This document shows, one piece after another, positions 11,217 through 20,018 of a DNA stretch of 64,000 nucleotides. The notes beneath the pieces were generated by a model that made no database searches, was not told the origin of the DNA, and saw only the letters and a program-made list of their open reading frames with translations. Every line of letters begins with the position of its first letter. Positions within the stretch are counted from its first letter, which is position 1. A program made the position numbers and the translations under genes. This stretch comes from Streptococcus mitis (lineage in GTDB: Bacteria > Bacillota > Bacilli > Lactobacillales > Streptococcaceae): contig NZ_LBMT01000001.1 in assembly GCF_002005545.1 (NCBI RefSeq), forward strand, positions 1,696,301-1,760,300, in the 5' to 3' direction.

Positions 11217-13268
11217 TTAGTTATTTTCAACTTTTTCATCGTATTTTGGTCTTAGTGTTGTACCTGAGTTAACAATGGTACGTTTTTGAACAAGAGGAAG
11301 GTCTGTGCGATTATAAACTGTACGCCATGGTTCCCAAACAAGACCTGTTTTTTCTTGAATCTTCACGCGAATATTGCGCACATTTCCTCTAAATTGAAGT
11401 TCAGTTTGGAAACCAGCTGTTCTGTTTTTACCATTATCTTCCCATTGACGTGAGCGAATGCTTTCAACTCCATCCTTATCATAAGTTACTTCATCCCAGT
11501 AAACATAGTAACGAGCGATATAAGCTCCCTTATGGTGTAATTTGAGGTAACCATTTTTATATGAAGTCACTTTAGTTTCAATGTAGTCTGTATTGCTTTG
11601 AATTGTGGCTACTTGATTATCTTTCAAGAATGCAGTCTTATAAGAAATTGGAACAGCAGGGTTTTGTGTACTGAAAGTAGCTCCTTCTTGAATCAATTTC
11701 TTCAAATCTTCTACTGTACCTGTCACAACACGTGCAGCACCATCAGCATTTCCACCTACGATTGAAACTGTTACAGTTGTATTCTTCAAAACACGTGCCC
11801 ATTCAGATTCTGGTTTAATAGGCACCCCTTTGATGACAGCATTAATTGCTGCTTTCAACTCTGTACTCTTGCTTGTTGTTTCAAATTTGACATACATTTG
11901 ACGTCCGTATGAAACGCTTGACACGTATACAGGAGGTGTTTTGTCATCAATTCCACGTGCTTTCAATTGATCAACCGTTACTCCTGGAGCAAATACATCT
12001 GATGGATTTTTTGGAGCATCAAAGTTAGCAGTATAGTAAATTTGTTTAAAATCAACAACTTCAACTTGTTTTTCACCCTTGTTCACAGCCTCAAAGTCAA
12101 TTTTCAAATTAACACCGACTTTTTCAAAATCACTTCCGAATTTTGCTTTCAATTGATTCATGCTGTAAGCAGAAGTTGATTCGTACTGCATACGTGCTGG
12201 AGCAGGATTTTTCGCAGCATATTTTTCATGCCAACGATTTAACAAGGTATTCACACCTTCCTGCATACCACTTGCAGTTGGATTAGCATCTACATAGCTA
12301 TCTCCGCCTACCATTCCAGGTAAATCAACACTGATTCTACCTTTGCTACGATCTAAACTAATTTGTTGTGGTTTGTTTTCTAGAAGGTCTTGATTTGCTT
12401 TAAATAAAGCACCTAAGAAGATATCTCCGTTACCATTAATAGCAACATCTGCAGAACCATTAGAAAGGTTTTTCTTCACTTTTTCCACAACCACAAATTC
12501 ATTTCCTTGTTGCTTTGTGCTTGTATTAGTGTAATTTTCTAATGCTTCGCCTTTTCTAGTCAAAATATTTAGTTTATCGTAATTTAAACCAAATAAATAG
12601 TTATTTAGCTCTGCAGTATAATCTTTTTTAGCTTTACTTTCTGTTTTAACTTGGTTTTCTGTTTTCTTATCTGCTACTACTTTTTCTTCTTTTACAGCAC
12701 GATATACTTCAACTTCTGCCAAACTAAGAGGAGTTTTAGATTTATTTAATTCAATTTTTACATATCGTGCATTAACTCCTGAGAATTGAACATCAATTGT
12801 TGGTTGATTGTTTAAGCTATCGACATGTTGACGAGTTACTTCCTTACCATCTTTATCTAACAAAATAACATCAAAATTAGATAAACGATTTGCTACATCC
12901 CCATCTCCACGATTGTAAATACGAACAGTTCCCACACCTTCTTCTTTTGCTAGATCAACTTTCCACCAAGAATGATCTTGAAAATTTGTATGAGTAACTG
13001 AGTGATGTCTGTAGTTATTATCTCGATTACCGTCAACCGCTCTAGAAGCATCTGCATCATAATAAGTCGAACTCTGACTTGCAGACTTATGAGCAGCAAT
13101 ATTTTCACCAGCAACTGCAGCAACGCTTGGTTCTGTTGCTTTTACTACATTTGTTTGAAATACAAGGCCAGAACCTAGCAAAAATGTTGCAATGGCAACA
13201 CCACATACTCCAACGCTACGTTTACGAATAGAAAAACGAAATCCTTTATCTTGTTTGTTTTGAGACAT
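11217..13268 (-). CDS. lly: Lectinolysin-type cholesterol-dependent cytolysin with N-terminal F-type lectin
   Basis: 683 aa. A YSIRK-like signal peptide (FSIRKRSVG, 12-20, then a hydrophobic core to ~45) precedes an F-type fucose lectin (about 54-190) with H93, R120 and R128 spaced 27 and 8, the spacing of the glycan-binding His/Arg/Arg in lectinolysin. CDC domains 1-3 follow (about 215-555), then domain 4. Domain 4 carries the CD59 signature YVY-X14-RS (Y588, Y590, R605, S606), an undecapeptide EKTGLVWEPWR (639-649) with proline at the ninth position as in CD59-dependent CDCs, and the Thr-Leu cholesterol pair T671-L672. There is no LPXTG, so it is predicted to be secreted. It is a single gene with its own promoter, possible cre and upstream palindrome. 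The same family is known as the S. mitis platelet-aggregation factor. Confidence 0.95.
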   Translation of the reverse strand: MSQNKQDKGFRFSIRKRSVGVCGVAIATFLLGSGLVFQTNVVKATEPSVAAVAGENIAAHKSASQSSTYYDADASRAVDGNRDNNYRHHSVTHTNFQDHSWWKVDLAKEEGVGTVRIYNRGDGDVANRLSNFDVILLDKDGKEVTRQHVDSLNNQPTIDVQFSGVNARYVKIELNKSKTPLSLAEVEVYRAVKEEKVVADKKTENQVKTESKAKKDYTAELNNYLFGLNYDKLNILTRKGEALENYTNTSTKQQGNEFVVVEKVKKNLSNGSADVAINGNGDIFLGALFKANQDLLENKPQQISLDRSKGRISVDLPGMVGGDSYVDANPTASGMQEGVNTLLNRWHEKYAAKNPAPARMQYESTSAYSMNQLKAKFGSDFEKVGVNLKIDFEAVNKGEKQVEVVDFKQIYYTANFDAPKNPSDVFAPGVTVDQLKARGIDDKTPPVYVSSVSYGRQMYVKFETTSKSTELKAAINAVIKGVPIKPESEWARVLKNTTVTVSIVGGNADGAARVVTGTVEDLKKLIQEGATFSTQNPAVPISYKTAFLKDNQVATIQSNTDYIETKVTSYKNGYLKLHHKGAYIARYYVYWDEVTYDKDGVESIRSRQWEDNGKNRTAGFQTELQFRGNVRNIRVKIQEKTGLVWEPWRTVYNRTDLPLVQKRTIVNSGTTLRPKYDEKVENN

Positions 13269-13328
13269 ACAAAACTCCTATATATTTGAACGAATTATTT
13301 CTCGAACGCGCTTTCTTGAAACAATAAG

Positions 13329-13366
13329 AGTATAACATAAAAATATTATAGATGCAATCGTTTTCT
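13329..13366 (-). promoter_or_regulatory. Cytolysin promoter with overlapping cre-like site
   Basis: Minus strand: -35 TTGCAT (13352-13357), 17-nt spacer, -10 TATACT (13329-13334), ~60 nt before the start codon. AGAAAACGATTGCA (13353-13366) matches 12 of 14 positions of the CcpA cre consensus and covers the -35, so CcpA binding would repress. Confidence 0.65.
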
Positions 13367-13441
13367 TAAAAAAATTATTATTTTTTATTAGCTAAACTTG
13401 TATAGTTGCCCATATGTTACTAATTTCACATTTAAACATCA

Positions 13442-13457
13442 AGTGGTCTATACCACT
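13442..13457 (+). promoter_or_regulatory. NagR/dre-type operator palindrome
   Basis: AGTGGTCTATACCACT is nearly perfectly palindromic, and the minus-strand core TGGTATAGACCA equals the operator type bound by YvoA/NagR GntR regulators. It lies ~85 bp upstream of the cytolysin -35, in the 326-bp gap between parC and the cytolysin gene. No other gene is seen in that gap. Confidence 0.6.
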
Positions 13458-13594
13458 AAAAGCAAGAAAACGACCAGGCTTAAATCCCTATCAGTTGGGA
13501 ATCAGCACTGTCCGTTTTTGTATATATAGTCAAATTCAACTCTTAAATCTATAGGTTAACAAATTTCTCAATGCAAAGCTTTTCATTTTTTTTA

Positions 13595-16075
13595 TCATCT
13601 CTTAGATTCAAATTCTTTATAAGCTTCCTGAAGATAGGCATCAAAAACTTCTTCATCTGAAATCGTGTCAGAGATGAAGCTACCGTTACTTGTTCGTTCT
13701 GACAGGTTCAAGTCTTGTAGTCGACTTTCATAGATTGTTCCTTTGTTAGATTGAACAAGCAGAGTTTGGTCATTCCCGTCCACTTCTGTACTAAAGAGGT
13801 CACCAACGAAGCCTTGTTCTGCGACTGCTCCTGCTAAGAAGACACGATGCGGTTTGTTTTTCAACTCACGCAAGACTTGAAGTCCTCGTTTGGCACGGCT
13901 TGTTGCTGGAATTTCCTCAATAGAAACACGTTTCAAGCTTCCACGCTGAGTTAAGAGATAGAAGGAGGAGGTATTACAGATAAAGGCCGATTGGAGGACA
14001 TCATCTTCTTTCAAATTCATAGCCTTGACACCTGCAGCCTTAGCACCTACAACCGGAACCTCTTCGATATTGAAACGCAGGGCATAACCATTTTGACTAA
14101 CCAAGAGAACATCATCTAGTTTAATCGGAGTCACTGCTACAATCTGGTCTGTCTCATCTTTTAGTTTAGCATACTTGACTGATTTAGATTTATAGGTCCG
14201 CCATGGAGTGAATTCTTTACGTTCTACACGCTTGATTTGACCAAGACGAGTTGCAGCAAAGTAAGTTGTCGCATCATCAAACTGATCTACTACTTCCACA
14301 TAAAGGATTTCTTCGTTAGTTTCAAAGTTGGTAATGGTTTGGCTCAGATGCTCTCCGATATCCTTCCAACGAATATCTGCTAATTCATGGATTGGTCTGT
14401 AGATGACATTTCCAAGACTTGTGAACATCAAGAGGTGCTGGGTTGTCTTGGCAGATTGAACAAAAATCAAACGGTCGTCATCACGTTTGCCAATTTCTTC
14501 CAGCGTTGAAGCTGCGAAGGAACGTGGACTGGTACGCTTGATGTAACCTGCCTTGGTCACGCTGACATAGGTATCTTCCTCGGCGATAAGACTAGCTGTA
14601 TCAATCTCGATTGCTTTCGCAGTGTCTTCTAAAGAACTCAAACGCGGAGTTGCAAATTTCTTCTTGACCTCACGAAGCTCTTTCTTCATAAGATTGTACA
14701 TAGTCCGTTCATCACCGATGATAGCCGCAAGCATGGCAATCTTTTCACGAAGTTCTGCTTCTTCTTCCTGCAAGACAACCACATCGGTATTGGTCAAACG
14801 ATACAGTTGCAAGGTAACGATGGCCTCAGCCTGCTCTTCTGTAAAATCATAGCTGACCTTGAGATTTTCTTTGGCGTCAGCCTTGTTTTCAGAAGCACGG
14901 ATAAGGGCAATGACTTCGTCCAAAATCGAAATCACGCGAATCAAACCTTCGACGATATGGAGACGCTTCTCAGCCTTTTCCTTGTCAAAGCGGGAACGCG
15001 CCAAAATCACTTCACGACGGTGGGCGATATAGCTAGACAGGATTGGAACAATCCCAACCTGACGAGGTGTGAAATTGTCAATCGCCACCATGTTAAAGTT
15101 ATAGTTGATTTGCAGATCAGTGTATTTGAAAAGATAATTAAGAACAAGCTCTGTATTAGCATCTTTCTTGAGCTCAATAGCGATACGAAGGCCGTCACGG
15201 TCAGACTCATCACGAACCTCAGCAATACCTGCCACCTTGTTATTGACACGAACATCATCGATTTTCTTGACTAGATTAGCCTTGTTGATTTCATAAGGAA
15301 TCTCAGTGATAACGATTTGTTCCTTACCACCTTTTAGCTTTTCAATCTCAGTCTTGGAACGAACAACCACGCGCCCTTTTCCTGTTTCATAAGCTTTCTT
15401 GATTTCATCACGGCCTTGGATGATGGCTCCTGTCGGGAAGTCTGGTCCCGGCAAGAATTCCATGAGTTTATCCACCTTGGCAGTTGGGTGGTCAATCATG
15501 TAGACTGTCGCATCAATAACTTCAGCCAAATTATGCGGTGGAATATCTGTGGCATACCCAGCTGAAATCCCAGTTGAACCATTAACTAAGAGGTTTGGAA
15601 AGGCTGCTGGTAAGACAGTTGGTTCCTTCTCGGTATCATCAAAGTTCCAAGCAAAAGGAACGGTCTTTTTCTCAATATCTTGAAGAAGGTAACCAGCAAT
15701 CTCTGACAAACGCGCCTCGGTATAACGCATAGCCGCAGGCGGATCTCCGTCCATAGAACCGTTATTACCGTGCATTTCAACTAGAATCTCACGATTTTTC
15801 CAGTCCTGTGACATACGAACCATGGCATCATAGATAGAACTGTCACCGTGTGGGTGGAAATTACCCATGATGTTCCCGACAGACTTGGCCGACTTGCGGT
15901 AACTCTTATCAAAGGTATTGCCATCCTTATTCATCGAATAAAGAATGCGGCGCTGAACCGGCTTCAATCCATCCCGAATGTCTGGCAAAGCCCGGTCTTG
16001 AATGATGTACTTGGAGTAGCGACCAAAGCGCTCTCCCATAATGTCCTCCAAGGACATATTTTGAATGTTACTCAT
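13595..16075 (-). CDS. parC: DNA topoisomerase IV subunit A
   Basis: 826 aa. The N-terminal breakage-reunion domain has the catalytic tyrosine in AAMRYTEARLSE (Y118). The quinolone-resistance region reads HPHGDSSIYDAMVR with S79 and D83, i.e. the susceptible form. The C-terminal beta-pinwheel repeats include VLLVSQNGYALRF and YLLTQRGSLKRV. With ParE it decatenates daughter chromosomes. It follows parE with one intervening gene and ~340 bp of repeat-containing DNA, so it may be transcribed separately. Confidence 0.98.
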   Translation of the reverse strand: MSNIQNMSLEDIMGERFGRYSKYIIQDRALPDIRDGLKPVQRRILYSMNKDGNTFDKSYRKSAKSVGNIMGNFHPHGDSSIYDAMVRMSQDWKNREILVEMHGNNGSMDGDPPAAMRYTEARLSEIAGYLLQDIEKKTVPFAWNFDDTEKEPTVLPAAFPNLLVNGSTGISAGYATDIPPHNLAEVIDATVYMIDHPTAKVDKLMEFLPGPDFPTGAIIQGRDEIKKAYETGKGRVVVRSKTEIEKLKGGKEQIVITEIPYEINKANLVKKIDDVRVNNKVAGIAEVRDESDRDGLRIAIELKKDANTELVLNYLFKYTDLQINYNFNMVAIDNFTPRQVGIVPILSSYIAHRREVILARSRFDKEKAEKRLHIVEGLIRVISILDEVIALIRASENKADAKENLKVSYDFTEEQAEAIVTLQLYRLTNTDVVVLQEEEAELREKIAMLAAIIGDERTMYNLMKKELREVKKKFATPRLSSLEDTAKAIEIDTASLIAEEDTYVSVTKAGYIKRTSPRSFAASTLEEIGKRDDDRLIFVQSAKTTQHLLMFTSLGNVIYRPIHELADIRWKDIGEHLSQTITNFETNEEILYVEVVDQFDDATTYFAATRLGQIKRVERKEFTPWRTYKSKSVKYAKLKDETDQIVAVTPIKLDDVLLVSQNGYALRFNIEEVPVVGAKAAGVKAMNLKEDDVLQSAFICNTSSFYLLTQRGSLKRVSIEEIPATSRAKRGLQVLRELKNKPHRVFLAGAVAEQGFVGDLFSTEVDGNDQTLLVQSNKGTIYESRLQDLNLSERTSNGSFISDTISDEEVFDAYLQEAYKEFESKR

Positions 16076-16079
16076 ATAG

Positions 16080-16200
16080 GATACAGAGCCCGTAAAATAT
16101 CAAGTGAAAATAGAAAATTCTTAAAGCGAGCGATGTTCGCAAGAGAATTTATCTTTTTCACCCAGCATTGAGGGCGTGTTCAACTCCTTTCAAAGAATAT
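16080..16200 (+). repeat. Stem-loop repeat (SPRITE-like), copy 1
   Basis: The core at 16104-16161 folds as nested stems: outer GTGAAAA/TTTTTCAC, middle AATTCTT/AAGAGAATT, inner GCGA/TCGC. A second copy at 31279-31396 has the same layout with compensatory stem changes. The tail reads GGGCGTGTTCAACTCCTTTC. The remainder of 16201-16417 is AT-rich without a recognisable gene. Confidence 0.6.
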
Positions 16201-16417
16201 AGAGTAGGTTTTTACAGAAAAGGTGTTCAGTTAAGATATAAAGGGACGATTTGGCTTGCCAAAAATGTCTGTAGAAAAATAGAAAATCGATGTAGGGCTC
16301 GATGAAGTCAAGACGATTTGACTTTTTTCCGAAAAAATTAGTCCCGTGTTCAGATACTACAAATAACCAAACGACCCTTTCTGTAGTTTAATCTTTTAAA
16401 TTAAGGTCTTTAGTTAG

Positions 16418-17248
16418 TTAGCGATTAAGAAGTCTCTCCTCAGCATACTCAATCATCTTCTCAGCCACTTCTTTATCGTAATCAAAGCCCAGCTTTTGAG
16501 CAAGTCTTTGAGCTTCTCTATGGAAAAGTTGCATCGTAGCCAATAAAGACTGAGTGATTTTATCTATACTTGAAAAATCAAGCAAATCTGAGAATTCCTT
16601 TTCTTTCTCAGTGGGTAAATAGTTAAAAAGATACTTATAATTCTTGCCTATGTCGACTACTCCCCTATTACTTGCAACCTGCCAAGCCAAAATTTTCAAG
16701 AATTCTTGTTGACAAATGCCATAGAGATGGTCAGTCGCGTAGATGACTTGCTTACGACAGATTCCTTTGACCACGTAGGCTGACACCCACCAAAATTCAT
16801 TGCAGGATTTTTCAAAATCTGTCTCACTAGCTGGACTCATCCAGAAACGCTGAGGACTGGGAGAATAGCACTCAAATAAGCCCTTCTTATCTTCTAAAAA
16901 TATGAATTCCGCTTCACTATCCACCCACTCTTTGATGTGCTCTTTTGGGCAAAGAGTCAAATCGATACGGTTGCCATCTTCAAAGAGCATGAGATAAAGA
17001 CGACGATGATCAAGAACAACCTCTTGCTCTATAATTCGTTTTCCGAAATAGTCCAACCAAGAAAGGTCACTCATCAGATTATCAAAATCATCCACGACAT
17101 AGACCACATCGTAGTCTTGAAATTCATCTTTTGGAGCATTTTGGTTTGTCCGTGAACCAGACATAGCGACAGCTTTGACTTGTAAAGTTTTGGCAGTCTG
17201 TAAAATCAGATCTAGCATTTCTGTTTCGGCTCTCATGTTGATACCCAT
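16418..17248 (-). CDS. Aminoglycoside 6-adenylyltransferase-like nucleotidyltransferase
   Basis: 276 aa, close to the length of AadE/ANT(6) streptomycin adenylyltransferases (PF04439). The nucleotidyltransferase motif is seen as MSGSRTNQNAPKDEFQDYDV: GSR followed by the metal-binding D-x-D (DYD). LYLMLFEDGNRIDLTLCP supplies the third acidic strand, and the C-terminal helical region includes RKQVIYATDHLYGICQQE. The start (ATG at 17246-17248) lies 14 nt after the parE stop; a second in-frame ATG at 17236 is possible. Neither has a good Shine-Dalgarno. Chromosomal homologues in streptococci are often not resistance genes, so the substrate is unknown. It sits between parE and parC on the same strand. 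Confidence 0.82.
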   Translation of the reverse strand: MGINMRAETEMLDLILQTAKTLQVKAVAMSGSRTNQNAPKDEFQDYDVVYVVDDFDNLMSDLSWLDYFGKRIIEQEVVLDHRRLYLMLFEDGNRIDLTLCPKEHIKEWVDSEAEFIFLEDKKGLFECYSPSPQRFWMSPASETDFEKSCNEFWWVSAYVVKGICRKQVIYATDHLYGICQQEFLKILAWQVASNRGVVDIGKNYKYLFNYLPTEKEKEFSDLLDFSSIDKITQSLLATMQLFHREAQRLAQKLGFDYDKEVAEKMIEYAEERLLNR

Positions 17249-17262
17249 TCATTAAAAAGGAC

Positions 17263-19206
17263 TTAAAACACTGTCGCTTCTTCCAGCGTAAACCTGACAT
17301 TATCCTCAATCCACTTACGGCGTGGTTCGACCTTGTCACCCATGAGGACATTGACGCGGCGTTCTGCGCGTGCTAGGTCTTCGATAGTGACACGGATAAG
17401 GGTACGCGTTTCTGGGTTCATAGTTGTTTCCCAGAGCTGGTCCGCATTCATCTCACCAAGACCTTTATAACGTTGGAGTGTAGCACCTTTACCAAACTGT
17501 TTGCGGAGTTCTTCTAGTTCTCCGTCCGTCCAAGCATAGGCTACTTCTTCTTTCTTACCCTTACCTTTGGACATCTTGTAAAGAGGCGGAAGGGCGATAT
17601 AGACATGACCTGCCTCAACTAGCGGACGCATGTAGCGGTAGAAAAATGTCAAGAGTAAAGTCTGAATGTGGGCACCGTCTGTATCCGCATCGGTCATGAT
17701 AATGATCTTGTCATAGTTGGCATCTTCAAGGGAGAAGTCTGCTCCGACACCCGCACCGATGGTATAAATCATGGTGTTAATTTCTTCATTTTTGAGGATA
17801 TCCGCCATCTTGGCCTTGGCTGTATTGATAACCTTACCACGAAGAGGTAGAATAGCCTGGAACTTGCGGTCACGGCCTTGTTTGGCAGAACCACCGGCAG
17901 AATCTCCCTCGACTAGATAGAGTTCATTCTTAGCTGGATTCTTAGACTGGGCTGGGGTTAATTTCCCAGACAACAAGCCCTTGTCTTTTTTATTTTTCTT
18001 CCCATTTCGGCTCTCATCACGCGCCTTACGTGCCGCTTCACGAGCGTCACGGGCCTTGATAGCCTTGCGGATGAGGTTAGAAGCCAATTCCCCATTTTCC
18101 ATAAGGAAGAAGGTCAACTTATCCGCCACAATGCCATCCACAACTGGGCGAGCTAGTGGACTTCCTAGTTTGTCCTTGGTCTGTCCTTCAAACTGGAGGT
18201 GTTCTTCAGGAACCAAGATAGAAAGAACGGCCGCTAGTCCCTCACGATAGTCTGAACCTTCAAGGTTTTTATCTTTTTCCTTGAGAAGCCCCGTCTTACG
18301 CGCATAGTCATTCATGACCTTAGTGATAGCAGACTTGAGTCCTGTCTCATGCGTTCCGCCGTCCTTGGTACGAACGTTATTGACAAAGGACAAAATATTA
18401 TCTGAAAATCCATCATTGTACTGGAGGGCAACTTCTACTTGGAAACCATTATCTTCCCCCTCAAAGTAGAGAACTGGTGTCAAGGTCTCCTTGTCTTCGT
18501 TCAGATAAGAAACAAAATCTTGTACCCCATTCTCATAGTGGAACTCAATCGCTTCATCTGTTCGCTTATCTGTCAGAGACAAGGTCACATTTTTCAAGAG
18601 AAAGGCTGATTCATTAAGGCGCTCTGAGATGGTATTGTACTTGAAGTCTGTAGTAGAGAAGATGGTCGCATCAGGCATAAAAGTAACCTTGGTACCTGTC
18701 TTAGACTTGGGCGCTGTACCGATTTTCTTCAGAGTCGTGACAGGTTTGCCACCATTTTCAAAACGTTGCTGGTAAACTGCACCATCACGAGTGATTTCTA
18801 CCTCCAGCCAACTAGATAGAGCATTTACAACGGAAGAACCAACCCCGTGGAGACCGCCAGATGTCTTGTAGCCCCCCTGACCGAATTTCCCTCCAGCATG
18901 AAGAATGGTAAAGATAACCTCAACAGTTGGAATTCCCATCGCGTGCATACCAGTTGGCATTCCACGTCCGTGGTCTTGAACCGTTAAACTTCCGTCTTTA
19001 TTAATGGTCACATCAATACGGTCACCAAATCCAGACAAGGCCTCATCGACTGCATTGTCGACGATTTCCCAGACGAGGTGGTGGAGACCTGCCCCATCAG
19101 TCGATCCGATATACATCCCTGGACGTTTACGGACCGCATCCAACCCTTCTAGCACCTGAATGGCATCATCATTATAATTGTTAATATTGATTTCCTTTTT
19201 TGACAC
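17263..19206 (-). CDS. parE: DNA topoisomerase IV subunit B
   Basis: 647 aa. The GHKL ATPase domain has EIVDNAVDEALSG and the glycine-rich lid GGLHGVGSSVVNALS. The TOPRIM domain has LVEGDSAGGSAKQGRDRKFQ and MTDADTDGAHI. Together with ParC it forms the A2B2 type II topoisomerase. It is the first gene of the parE - adenylyltransferase - parC group, divergent from plsY. The start is supported by AGGAGG about 6 nt upstream. Confidence 0.98.
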   Translation of the reverse strand: MSKKEININNYNDDAIQVLEGLDAVRKRPGMYIGSTDGAGLHHLVWEIVDNAVDEALSGFGDRIDVTINKDGSLTVQDHGRGMPTGMHAMGIPTVEVIFTILHAGGKFGQGGYKTSGGLHGVGSSVVNALSSWLEVEITRDGAVYQQRFENGGKPVTTLKKIGTAPKSKTGTKVTFMPDATIFSTTDFKYNTISERLNESAFLLKNVTLSLTDKRTDEAIEFHYENGVQDFVSYLNEDKETLTPVLYFEGEDNGFQVEVALQYNDGFSDNILSFVNNVRTKDGGTHETGLKSAITKVMNDYARKTGLLKEKDKNLEGSDYREGLAAVLSILVPEEHLQFEGQTKDKLGSPLARPVVDGIVADKLTFFLMENGELASNLIRKAIKARDAREAARKARDESRNGKKNKKDKGLLSGKLTPAQSKNPAKNELYLVEGDSAGGSAKQGRDRKFQAILPLRGKVINTAKAKMADILKNEEINTMIYTIGAGVGADFSLEDANYDKIIIMTDADTDGAHIQTLLLTFFYRYMRPLVEAGHVYIALPPLYKMSKGKGKKEEVAYAWTDGELEELRKQFGKGATLQRYKGLGEMNADQLWETTMNPETRTLIRVTIEDLARAERRVNVLMGDKVEPRRKWIEDNVRFTLEEATVF

Positions 19207-19329
19207 AAGGAACCTCCTATTCGTTCATCTTTACTATTCTACAAGTTTTCCAAGGATTTTGCAAAATTTTTCTTTCTCCGGTGTGACAATTTCAGAAGAG
19301 ATTCTATGCCTTTCTTCTCCATTTCATGA

Positions 19330-19335
19330 TATAAT
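19330..19335 (+). promoter_or_regulatory. Extended -10 element immediately before plsY
   Basis: TGATATAAT (TGn-TATAAT) ends 6 nt before the plsY ATG. The natural transcription start would be at or within a base or two of the ATG, suggesting a leaderless or near-leaderless mRNA, although an AGGAG also sits between. Confidence 0.5.
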
Positions 19336-19341
19336 AGGAGT

Positions 19342-19983
19342 ATGATTACAATAGTTTTATTAATCCTAGCCTATCTGCTGGGTTCGATTCCGTCTGGTCT
19401 CTGGATTGGACAAGTATTCTTTCAAATCAATCTGCGCGAACATGGTTCTGGTAACACAGGAACAACTAATACCTTCCGCATTTTAGGCAAGAAAGCGGGA
19501 ATGGCAACCTTTGTGATTGACTTTTTCAAAGGAATCCTAGCAACACTGCTTCCGATTATGTTTCATCTGCAAGGCGTTTCGCCTCTCATCTTTGGACTTT
19601 TGGCTGTTATTGGCCATACCTTCCCTATCTTTGCAGGATTTAAGGGAGGCAAGGCTGTCGCAACCAGTGCGGGAGTGATTTTCGGATTTGCGCCTGTCTT
19701 CTGTCTCTACCTAGCAGTTGTTTTCTTTGGAACCCTCTATCTTGGTAGTATGATTTCACTTTCCAGTGTCACAGCATCTATCGCAGCTGTTATCGGAGTT
19801 CTACTCTTTCCACTTTTTGGTTTTATCCTGAGCAATTATGATCCTCTATTCATCGCTATTATCCTAGCACTGGCTAGTTTGATTATCATTCGGCATAAGG
19901 ATAATATCACACGTATCCAGAATAAGACTGAAAATCTTGTTCCTTGGGGATTAAATTTAACCCATCAAAATTCTAAAAAATAA
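19342..19983 (+). CDS. plsY: Glycerol-3-phosphate acyltransferase PlsY
   Basis: 213 aa integral membrane protein with about five helices. The N-terminal [15 protein letters not shown], the [13 protein letters not shown] motif and the [14 protein letters not shown] motif are the three conserved PlsY motifs (GSIP, acyl-phosphate and glycerol-3-P binding). It transfers acyl groups from acyl-phosphate to glycerol-3-phosphate, the first step of phospholipid synthesis. It is divergent from parE, the usual streptococcal neighbour. Confidence 0.97.
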   Translation: MITIVLLILAYLLGSIPSGLWIGQVFFQINLREHGSGNTGTTNTFRILGKKAGMATFVIDFFKGILATLLPIMFHLQGVSPLIFGLLAVIGHTFPIFAGFKGGKAVATSAGVIFGFAPVFCLYLAVVFFGTLYLGSMISLSSVTASIAAVIGVLLFPLFGFILSNYDPLFIAIILALASLIIIRHKDNITRIQNKTENLVPWGLNLTHQNSKK

Positions 19984-20012
19984 ACGCCAGTTTGAATGTA
20001 CTGACGTTTTTT
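19984..20012 (+). terminator. Terminator of plsY (possibly bidirectional)
   Basis: ACGCCAGT-ttgaatgt-ACTGACGT is followed by TTTTTT directly after the plsY stop; it lies between convergent plsY and the nucleoside permease. Confidence 0.8.
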
Positions 20013-20018
20013 GTATGC

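Noticed and set aside
14807..15274. 155-codon plus-strand open frame opposite parC
   Set aside because: Antisense shadow of parC; parC coding is unequivocal and the opposite frame has no recognisable domain.
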